A stretch of 64,000 nucleotides of DNA from Nannochloropsis oceanica. Taxonomy: Eukaryota; Sar; Eustigmatophyceae; Eustigmatales; Monodopsidaceae. This document shows, one piece after another, positions 10,831-20,090 of the stretch. A program made the position numbers and the translations under genes. The notes beneath the pieces are model-generated. The model worked only from the letters and a program-made list of their open reading frames with translations. It made no database searches and was not told the origin of the DNA. Position 1 is the first letter of the stretch, and each line of letters opens with the position of its first letter. The stretch covers positions 124,001-188,000 of the forward strand of contig CP038133.1 of the NCBI GenBank assembly GCA_004519485.1, read 5' to 3'.

Positions 10831-10856
10831 GGCCACCAAAAACAAAGACAATCCAC

Positions 10857-11723
10857 TTAGCTACTAAACGTGGCATGACCTGTCACCAACGCATGGTGCA
10901 CCAGGCCGCCGATCGCAATCATTGCCAACCGGCCGTTCTTCAGCTCAGCAAGTGCATACCTCTCGCGCTTCGCAGGGTCCTTGCCAAATCCAAGCGGATC
11001 GAACCCAAAGTTGCCGGGCTCGCGCTTGCCGTCCTCAAACATGTCGACTTGAGTCAGCTTACCCTTGTGCATATTAAACTCAAGAAAACCGCAGAACAGG
11101 AAGATTTGCAGAAGCGGCTGGGGTCCGACTTGGAAGAACGCCTTGACGCCGTTGGGCTCCGAGTAGAGGTCACCAGGGAGGCGGATAAACTCTTGGACGA
11201 TAAAGCCCAGGAAGGCGAGCATGGCCACTCGGCCTGGGGTGAAGAGTTTCATAGGAGAGAGGGGTGGTGTGAGAAGGTCGTTATAAGGCTTCTCATATTC
11301 TTCCTGTCTTGCCTGCCCGACAATACGACACACGCCCTATCCTCATCATAATTGTGAGGACATACCGTTCTTCAGCTCAGCCTCTCGCAGCCATCGGATG
11401 TCGATGAAGGTCGCGAACCCTAGGGGATCAAAGCCGACGTCGCCGACCATCCCGTCCAGACCCGCAGGCTTCAACAGGAAAGGCACCGACTTGGAGAAGA
11501 CCTTAGGGGGGGGCGGGGGAGGAGGGGGCTTGACAGCGGCGGCAGCTGGGGCGGCAGCAGCGGGAGCCGCAGCAGCGGGAGCAGCGGCAGGGGGAGCGGC
11601 GGCAGGGGGAGCGGCGGGCTTGCCTTCGGCATGAAGGCGCACCGAGCCTCGGGTGAGGGGGGCCGGCACCTGGAAGGCGACGGCGGAGGAGCACAGGAGG
11701 GCCAGCGCAAGCTTGCGGAACAT
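10857..11723 (-). CDS. Light-harvesting chlorophyll-binding protein with Ala/Pro stalk
   Basis: A plastid thylakoid antenna protein of the LHC/FCP superfamily. Two exons, 11366-11723 and 10857-11233, 244 residues. The N-terminus [17 protein letters not shown] is a signal peptide with an A-F plastid cleavage site. It is followed by about 50 residues of Ala/Pro repeats ending in eight prolines, then [12 protein letters not shown]. Helix 1 and helix 3 chlorophyll motifs are both present: E-A-E-L-K-N-G-R-V-A-M (the G is completed across the intron) and [13 protein letters not shown]. The middle helix is [11 protein letters not shown]. The length after the stalk is normal for a three-helix LHC. 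The low-complexity stalk between transit peptide and antenna domain is unusual. Subclass (LHCf, LHCr or VCP-like) is not assigned. Confidence 0.93.
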
Positions 11724-12853
11724 GGTCTTCTTATGTATACGAATAACGACTGTGTAGGGTGAAAATGGGAGGGAATCAATATAAGTGAGATGGTCATATT
11801 ATTATCGTCGTCAAAGATAATACGGCTTTCAGGCCATGAGGAACAAAGGGACTGAGGCATGGAGGCTAGCTATGGAGCAATGGACAAGCCAGTCTGGCCG
11901 CTACAGGACTGCGGCCTCGATTAAAATAGCCGCGTCCAATCTAGCTGGCCGTCAAGGAAGAAGGGCAACAGAAGGAAGTCCGTGTGTGGGTGTATAGAAG
12001 TAAGATCAGTTCGGGCTCCCTGCAGCCAAGTGGAGGGGGGGGAGGGGAGGCGAGTGGCGCATCAGGACCGCGTTCGAACGTGTGAAGGACTCGCGGGCAT
12101 TGTTACCACCTGCATCTCTGCACCGCACACACTGGTATGACAGAGCTCACGACTGTGATACGTACAACAGATTACCAGGTGAACAAAAGCAGAGCGCGGA
12201 GGGCGAACGAGAAGATGAAGAAGGCTCGCAACAGGCGGATCCTTCATCAACCAGATACATTCCCTCATCCTGCTCTCAAACCATGGGCCGCACACAGCCA
12301 GCCTCTTGCTTGCTAGTCTCTTGTCATCGTCACGTCGTCCTCTTCTTTGTTATTGGTTGCTCTTTGTCGGATGGGCGTCCTCGTGCAAGCTTTCGCGTAC
12401 TTTAAGCCCCTCAACTGATTGATCGAAAGGGAGATGGTGGACGCACGGGAAAGCTACGTAAAACCCCCGCCCCCCTAAACCATTCCACACGTACATACAC
12501 TTTTACACTACGAAGTTTCTCTTACTTCTCTCGTTTTTCGCAAACGGATACTGGGATTTACACGCTATCTTGCTGCCACACCCCATATCATGGTGATCGG
12601 CACTGCACACACATCTCACGCTCTCTCTCTCTTTCTTCCATCTCCCGTCTTTCCCTTTCTTTTTCATGTCTTCACGCATTCGATGCACATAAAAATGCTC
12701 TCACTGAGTCGCGACTATTTCCATTTTTTATTTAAAAAAAAAAAACGATTACTGGGACGTTGTGGCTGAAGATGCTGCTCTTTTTGATTCACAAATTGAT
12801 CAAGTATTCACACAATTTTTGGCACTTCCTCTATTCTTCTCATGTTCATTTTT
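11724..12853. other. Long intergenic region
   Basis: 1.1 kb between the LHC start and the 3' end of an unknown gene. Contains the LHC promoter side (11724-11900). Further on are a short A12 run near 12730 and pyrimidine-rich stretches near 12600-12660. No supported gene. Confidence 0.45.
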
Positions 12854-13763
12854 TTACAAGACGCGGAAGAGGGGCGCTTTGGCAGTGCTCGAGGAGGCGC
12901 TGGAACATGGCGTCGTGGCCGGGCACGACTCGCGGCCTCCGCGCTTCGTTGTCGACGGGGAGGAGGACGAGCCCGACGCGCACACACCGACCAGGACCAC
13001 GGCGGCTGTCACCCCGACCATCATCGCGACAGGCACGACAACAGTGATCAAGAGCATGCGTTGCCGGGGTTGCCTTCTGAGATAGGGGCAAGCCGAACGC
13101 AGCTCGTCTTGGAGGCAGCAGCATGACGGAGGGTTCGAGAGGGTTTTGAGGATAGTCCTGAGATGCGTCATCAAAAGAGACGGGACATGATTCCACCACC
13201 CACCATCCTTAATGTCCCCTTCGTCTCCGCTCTCCTTCCCATCTTCCGAAATAGCAGGCACCGAATCGACTGCTGCTGCCGCTGCAACTGGCGCGGCGGG
13301 TTGCTGTTCCTCCTGTTGCTGATCTTGCATTTCACCTGTCGCACCCGCGTCCTCGTTCCGCTCCTCTTCCTCTTTCATTTCTTCCTCCCTTTCCTCCCCC
13401 TCTGCCGTCGTAGCAGCAGGCATGGCCATGGTCCCGCGGTCAAGCATACAGAACATGCTACCCCATACGGACCGGCCCCCGGTACTGCTCGTGAAAGCGG
13501 CCGCCTCGTCCGGATGAAGAGACAACATGCCCAGCATCTCCTCTTCGTCTTCGTTGAACGTATGGCAGATGCGTGGGCTTCGCTGTGGGTGTGGCAGAAG
13601 AGGGAAGGGGCCAAAGCGAGCGTGGGACCTATTTCCATGGCGTGTCAACTTGTGTGTGCCTTTCGGGTCTTACCTGCTGCAGGGCCACCTCCTCCCCGTC
13701 CTGATCGAGGATAATCCATGACGCGGACAGCTGGGAGCCCTCACGGGGCGAGGCGGGGCGCAT
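12854..13763 (-). CDS. Unknown single-pass membrane protein, acidic
   Basis: Two-exon model: 13674-13763 (exactly 30 codons, MRPASPREGS..EEVALQQ) and 12854-13582, 272 residues, phase 0. I do not recognise the family. The N-terminal ~70 residues look globular (S-W-I-I-L-D-Q-D-G-E-E-V-A, then C-H-T-F-N-E-D-E-E-E-M-L). The middle is Glu-rich and disordered. A Cys cluster (N-P-P-S-C-C-C-L-Q) and a basic stretch precede one TM helix at about 195-220 (MLLITVVVPVAMMVGVTAAV). A Ser/Thr-rich tail follows. Orientation and location are unknown; no signal peptide is evident. Confidence 0.6.
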
Positions 13764-14241
13764 TGTGTCCAGTTTACCTCACTGTTGCCACGCCTGAGTG
13801 GAGGGTCAACAAACAGAAGCGCGTCCTGTCATCAGTTCCAAAGAATGGAAAATAGAAGGGGAAACAACGAGGGTGAGAACAGGACACATCACCACCAAGC
13901 CAAGGTTGAAAACAGAAAGCATCGGATGTACTTATGCATGTGAGAGTGACTCGCTATGCTGACCAAGTGCCCTCAAGAGAAATTTAGGTCTCGTCTTCCT
14001 CGTCTGTCGCTCTCTCCTTCGTCGTTGACGTATTACCAATACCACCAGAGCATGACGTTGTGGCCCATAAAGCCAGCAAAAGGCCACGAAATCAAGACCA
14101 AAGCGTCCTACACAACGAATCAACAGCTCTATCACACCATATGCAATCTGTAGTGTACTTTGTCTGGCTCATATGTACCAGCTTGGCTCGATTACCCTCT
14201 TACGTCCCTCCCCTTCCCATCATCAATTATTAATTTCATAA
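13764..14241. other. Intergenic, nothing recognised
   Basis: 478 bp between the start of the unknown membrane protein gene and the 3' end of the pseudouridine synthase gene, both on the minus strand. AT-rich near 14160-14240. Confidence 0.45.
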
Positions 14242-15814
14242 CTAATGTTTCCCTTCCATCATCCGCCTAGCCCACTGTCCAACGTCACTTGCATCATCTA
14301 TCTCCACGATTTCGCCCTCGGCCAAATCTCCCAACTCTACCCTACCGTACCTTACTCGATGCAAGCCTACGACAGGGTAGCCCGCATTTGCAAGCAATCG
14401 ACGAACCATCCGATGCTTCCCTTCCGACACGCCAACACGCAGTACAAGTAGACCTTTTGTCTTCTCCCCTCCTTCCTCCCCATCCTCCTCCTCTTTTTCA
14501 ACTATCTCTTTTTTAATCGCTTCCGACACCCCTAACAATTCGGCAGGGTATGTGCCATCCGCTGTTTCCACTCCCTGCTTCAACGTCTCCCTCAGCTTTG
14601 CTTCGTCAAACTTGTCCTTCCCTCCCTCCCCCTCATCCCCCAACTCGACAGTTGCCAGATATTCTCTCTGCACGTTTCCCGAGGGGTGTAACAGTCGCTG
14701 GGTTAGTTGTCCATCGATTGAAAATAAAAGCAAGCCCGTGGTGTCAGCGTCAAGCCTGCCGACAGGATGAAACAATTTGGCTAGACGAGGATGTAATGTA
14801 TCTTCAAGATTCGGGCGACCCATAGGATCACCCATTGTGGAGTGCACGCCCAGAGGCTTGTTATAAGCGACGAGGAGGGGGAGGGGGCGGATGGGCTCTT
14901 GGTTGACAAAAAGAAGGGCGGTGGAGGGAAGGTGAAACTTGGGGTCTCTGGGAGGGAATGAGGGATGGAAGACGGGGAGGTAATTATGATGCAGTATGGC
15001 AGTGAAAGAGTGGACAAAGTAAGTTGATATCTGTAGCGTCTATTGGAACTGAAGAGGTGTTCTACTGACTACTGCAGAGAGGGGGTTAAATGAGAAGGAG
15101 GACAGTCTCTTCGTCTGCGCATGCGAATTCGCTTCTCCTCTCACTCTTTCCACATCAATCAGCGTTCCTCAACGTACTTGATCACCTCCCCATTCTGTAA
15201 TGCCACTTTTCCCCGACGCACCAACACCGTGACCTCCGTCCGACTGCCTACCCCTCGGTTGGCCAGAAGTCGGTCAAGACGAAACATTTCAACCTTCTGC
15301 TTCGGCTGCTTGGTGGCAGGCCTCTTCTTGTTCTCGTCACTGCCATCTTTCTCACAGGCATGACGTCTGCTGCTACCACTTCTGCTGCTACTGCTACCGC
15401 TACTGCTGGTGCTGCGTGTGCGGATGCCTTGTGAAGGCTGGTGGCCATGGCGTGTGGGGTGGTAGAAGATGGAGGAGGAACAGGGAGGCAAGAAGAGGGC
15501 GGATGTCAATGCTATGTGTGATCTTCTTGCGACTGTACCAATCAATGAAAGTGCCTGCAGGAAGGGGTTGAATAGAGGAGGGAAGGTGAGAGGGGTGGGG
15601 AGGGTTGAGCGAACGAGAAAGGAGATCAACGGGGATAGGAGCCCCGAGCAAGATCAGTCTTCGGCCCAAATAAGCCCCACAGACGTGCGGCACTATACAC
15701 CCTCCAATCCCTAGAAGAATTACGCACCATGGTTGATGCCAGCATCATCGCCCCAAGGAGCACGTAAATAACGAGGAGGCCTTGCTGCTGCTGCGCTCCG
15801 CTTCTCATTCTCAT
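14242..15814 (-). CDS. RsuA/RluB-type rRNA pseudouridine synthase, probably organellar
   Basis: Isomerises a specific uridine of (probably organellar) rRNA. Three exons: 15728-15814, 15178-15554 and 14242-14947, 389 residues, phases 0 and 2. Exon 1 encodes only a hydrophobic leader (MRMRSG..LLVIYVLLGAMMLASTM). Exon 2 ends with an S4 RNA-binding domain (R-L-D-R-L-L-A-N-R-G-V-G-S-R-T-E). Exon 3 has A-Y-N-K-P-L-G-V-H-S-T and the catalytic G-R-L-D-A-D-T-T-G-L-L-L-F with its Asp, then S-E-G-K-H-R-M-V-R-R-L-L. An acidic insert (about Glu-rich, residues 310-330) interrupts the catalytic domain. The leader suggests plastid import, but no clear A-F motif is visible. The 29-codon first exon is less certain than the rest. 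Confidence 0.85.
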
Positions 15815-16491
15815 GCACCGCTGCTGCTTGCAAAATGACCGGCTCAGGAGGAAGACCCAGCAACTGGCATCGTTGCCGAGCGCTTGTCCTTGTCCTTGTC
15901 CTTGTCCTTGTTTGTGTTTAGTAATGGTCGTGGTATAGTCAGTAATGTGTGGGCCTTCAATCAAAGAAGCAACAGGAGTCAAGGTCGCTCGCATCGGTTT
16001 TGCGGCGTGCAGAACGAGGAGACCGTCGGATGATCCTCTTTGCTTTCCTCCGTCGGATCTGAACATGTACCATGCGGAAACCACGCCCTAGATGCCCTTA
16101 TTCACACGTCGCGCACAGGCAACACGTTCTGTACTTCCTTCTTATTCGGCTGGTGGTGGCATTGGTTGGGCACGTGCCGAGTCTTCATTTGCGACGGGCC
16201 AAGTTTCTTAGCGGGGATGAGCATCACATTCTCAGGCCTTCTCCACCGCATGCTCGGCCGACCCAACCCACGCCGCGTTGTATGCAACGCACGGCACAAT
16301 TTGGCCTTGTTCTCGTACAAAGATATCGTGTACATCTTCCGCGCCAACTTGCTTCCGCGGCGCGGCGCGTCTTCTTTGAATGCACGCATCTGGAGGCTGA
16401 TCGGACGAGGCTTGAATCAGCAGGGGATCAGCAATCCCGCAGCAAACCAACACACACTTCCCACACATGCACACACACAGAAAAGAACGAT
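15815..16491. other. Divergent promoter region
   Basis: Between the pseudouridine synthase and Gln-rich genes. It contains a (CTTGTC)n hexamer tandem repeat, about five units, at 15882-15911. An open frame runs through 16072-16491 into the Gln-rich gene but carries no leader-like or domain sequence, so I read it as 5' UTR/promoter. Confidence 0.5.
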
Positions 16492-19400
16492 ATGAGAAGG
16501 CATCCCTTGTCGATGCAGGCCTTGCCCCTCCTCTTTCTGGCCCTGGTCGTCGCGGCAGCTGTCGCGGCCTCCAGCCGAATGTGGGGAGCGCCCTCGTCCT
16601 CTACCTCTGCAGCTTTCCACCACCAGCGTTCCCACCGCGGACGACTCGCCTTTGACTACCCAGCCTACGAATCCTCATCATCGTCACAACATTCCGGTGG
16701 TCCTCCTTCATCTCCTCCCCCTCCTCCTGGTGGTCCTTACCAGTCGCATCCCCATCACCAACACCAACACCAGCAGCACCAAAGGTCGCCTGCGGGGGCA
16801 GGGCCAGGACAGTACTCTCCTCCTCCTCTTCCTCCCCACCATCAGCAACAGCACCAACAGCACCCACAGCACCAACAGCATCAACACACACAAGATCAAT
16901 GGGGTGGTTACGGCCAGCAGCCGCCTCCTTCCCAACAGCAGCAAGGCGGGGACCTTGGTGCCGAGGGAGGACAAGGACAGGGGCCGTATGATGGAGGGCA
17001 GGGGGGGCAAGGAGGAGGATATGGAGCATTCTATAGTAGCCAGGGGCAACATGGCTATGGGTCTTACTACGGCGTGCAGCCTGGGGGGCAGGGAGGAGGG
17101 GCAGCAGCAGGGCAGCCGGAAGGACCGTCCGTGGGTGCCAAGATTAAGGGATTGTGGGGGAGTTTGAAGGAGAAGATCGCGAGTGGCGTTGATTCAGTCT
17201 CCAAGAGCAGTACTGTCGAGAATGGCTTGAGGTATTTAGCGAGGGATTACGAGCAGCCAGGAGGAGGGAGCGGGGGTTATTATGGCGGAGGCCCTTCGTA
17301 TGAAGGAGCAGGAGCAGGAGGAGCACCGCAGCTCTTGCCTGGTGGTGGAGCGTACTCGTCCCCACAGCAGCAGCAACAGCAGCCGCCGACACAAGGAGGG
17401 ATATGGGGAGATTCTACGAGGGGGTATCCTGGGCCTTATGGTCCGCCGCCCGGGCACCAGCAGTACCAGCAGCACCAGCAGCAGCAGCCGCAGATGCCTT
17501 ACCCTTCTTCCCGTGGCGCCTACCCGCCGCCGGATGAAAGAGAGCGCGAGGAGGATGAGCCATCTCAGCATAAGATTGTCAATGAAATGCAAGAGCGTTT
17601 CCGCACGCAAGGTCGATTGGAAGAACGAGGCGGGCCGCCGCCGCCGCCGCTACAAGGGTGGCAGATGCCCCCGCAGCAACAGCAGCAACAGCAGCACCAG
17701 CAGCACCAGCAGCACCAGCAGCAGAGGCCTGTAGTTCCAGGTGGAAGCGTGCCTACTGCTCCTGCTGCAGGCACTAACCCGCCAGTGGGAGGTCCTTGGG
17801 GATATTCAACCCAGGGGCCACCTCCATCACAGCAGCAGCAACAGCAGCAGCAGCAGCAGCAGCGACACCCGTCAGAGGGGCCTGCCCGACCGCCGACAAC
17901 AGTACAGCAGCAGCAGGGGAGTTACCCAGGAGCAGGAGAGCAACAGCGTTATGGTGCTGGTGTTGGGGGAGAGGCGGCTTATCCCCAGCACCAGCAGCAC
18001 CAGCAGCATCAGCGTCCGGCGCCGCAGCATCAGCAAGTCTACCCCCCTCGACAGCAACCACAGCAGGAGCAGCAGCAGCAGTACCCGCCATCCCGCCCTT
18101 CCTCCCAGCATCAGCAGCGCTATCAGACCCCTTCGTCAGGGGGGCAGCACGAGAGTGGTAGTAGCGGTATTTCCGACCAACAGCAGCAGTACCAGCAGCA
18201 GCAACAACCGCATCCTGAAGAAGAAGGGAGCGAGGGTGGAGGCAGCAATGGCGCTGCTGCTCCGCCTGACCGAGCAGGTGGAGCAGCAGCAACAGGAGGA
18301 GCACCTGCAGGAGCGTCTGGTGCAGCCGGGGCCGCTGCTCCTAGTGAGGAGGTGAGGGACGTATGGGGGCACGAGGAGGATTTCTGACGACTACAGGAGG
18401 TGAATTGAGGAGGAGGGTGGGTGGGATGAAGGGAAAGGGAATGTATGTTTTGTTGCATTCCTCTCGCTTATTGGTTTAAATGTGTCTATAATCGTTCGTA
18501 TTCATTGGATATTACTCATTCTGTTGGGCAAGTCTTGTCTGTGTACGTACCCACCTACTTTATTGCCTGCCTCCCTTCTTCCCTCCCGCCATCCCTCCCT
18601 ACTGCTTCAGGGGCAAGCCGGCGGCACAACACAAGAAGAAGAAGAACAAGAGCAAGATGAGCGAGAAAGAGAAGCTAGCGTGAAAGCAGACGACCGAGAT
18701 GATGGAGAGAGAGACAGAGGAGACGCAGGAGCAGAAAAAGAGCAGCGAAGATTCAAGGAAGAGGGAGGTGTGGAGTACTTGGAGCAGCAAAAACGGCACG
18801 AAAATTTCGCCGGCGAACCCCAGACGGGTGAAGAGGGAGGGGAAAGAGGAGGGGAGGGGGGGGAGGAGGAGCAGGAGAGAGGGGAAACGCATACTGCGGG
18901 GGGAGAGGAAGGAGAGTTAATTATGTCGGAGGTTGGGAACGCACAAGAGAAAGAAGAGAAGGATGGAGGAGCCTTTGAGCAGGAGGAAGAAGTAGCGATA
19001 GGAGAGCTTATGGAGACAGGGGTAGAGCTGGAGGAGGGAGGTTCGGAGGAGGCAATTGATCTAGGGGCGTCGTGTGCGTCGGATTTGCACCAGGATCCCT
19101 TGTACCTGCAGGAAGTGGAGAGCCAACTGGAGTCGTTCTGGGTGGAGCACATGGCAGCACAACAACAGCAGGCAGCTGCTGCTTCGGTGTTAGCGGTGAC
19201 GACGCGAGGAGAAGGGGGGAGGGAGGAAGGAAGGGATTGGATGGAAAACCAAGGTTTTGTTGGTGTGGAGCTACCTAGTCCGTATTCTGTGCAAGGTGGG
19301 GGTCGATATCCTTCCCCTCCACCACACGTGCAGCAACCGCAGCAGCAGCACTATCCTGGTGCGCGATCCCCGCAAGGTATGGCCTTAATATCCAGTGGGA

Positions 19401-19645
19401 GACCGTCCATTCCTCCCCCCCCTCCTCCCCCTCCTCCGGCCTCTGCTCCCCCAGCAACCACCAGCTCGGTAAATGTCTACGGACCTGTGAATGTGTTTAT
19501 GAACGGGGGGATGGGAGGGAGGGCTGGAGGAGGGGAGGCGAGGCCGCCGCCATCGTATCAGCCGCAATCGCAGCAACGACAGCAGCAACAGCAACAACCA
19601 CCACCACCACCGCCGTCAAAGCAGTGGGGCGGGCACGGTTACTAA
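16492..19645 (+). CDS. Gln/Pro/Gly-rich secreted-type disordered protein, unknown
   Basis: Two exons, 16492-18351 and 18611-19645 (donor GAG|GTGAGG, acceptor CTTCAG after a strong pyrimidine tract), phase 0, 964 residues. The start chosen gives a clean signal peptide (MRRHPLSMQALPLLFLALVVAAAVAAS). The remainder is Gln, His, Pro, Gly and Ser low complexity with many QQHQQ units. One ordered island at about 205-250 (G-A-K-I-K-G-L-W-G-S-L-K-E-K-I) looks amphipathic, and a second is near 790-830 (D-P-L-Y-L-Q-E-V-E-S-Q-L-E-S-F-W). The start of exon 2 is Glu-rich. The C-terminus returns to Pro/Gln and ends KQWGGHGY. If the intron is retained, translation stops 11 codons after the donor. No family recognised. 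Confidence 0.7.
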
Positions 19646-20090
19646 GGAAAGAGGCGGGATTGAACGAGATGGAAGAGATGTGTGAGGGCCACACGCACAC
19701 ACAAACGTTAGGAAATAGCCATGCAAGAAGAGGGAGAGAGACTAAAAGGAGAGACTCAGAGAGGAATGAGAGACGAAGAATAACAGCAACAGCGACAGCG
19801 GACAGCACCTGACAAAAAAGCAACCAAGCAAAAGCCGCAAGGCTTTGAAAGTCAAGGAATAGGATTCCGCAATCACAGTTTTCACATCACATTTCCTTTC
19901 CTTCACATTTTGAACTCTCTCCTGCTAGAAGCCCGTGCATTTTTCATGTATTTTCCATGGACGAATGTTTTTAGGCCTGTTAAAGAGGGGACCTTGCAAG
20001 TCATTTTTCAGGCCCCCCCTGGCCTGTCCGGTCATACATCTCCCATTTCCTCTTTTTTGATTTGACTCACCTTCAATTCTTGCCCAGAAT
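19646..20090. other. Convergent 3' region
   Basis: 445 bp between the ends of the Gln-rich gene and the ADD-domain gene. Nothing beyond likely 3' UTRs was seen. Confidence 0.45.

Larger units (their letters stand above)
9887..10856. other. Intergenic with a duplicated 59-bp block
   Basis: Lies between the GH47 5' end and the LHC 3' end. It holds two identical 59-bp direct repeats (see repeat entries). No gene was recognised in it. Confidence 0.5.

Noticed and set aside
16600-18370. Leu-, Ser- and Thr-rich frames on both strands over the Gln-rich gene
   Set aside because: They arise from CAG/CTG repeats read in other frames.
18352-18387. Read-through end of the Gln-rich protein
   Set aside because: A strong donor and acceptor join in phase to a further 344 codons with similar composition. 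Retained intron cannot be excluded without transcripts.
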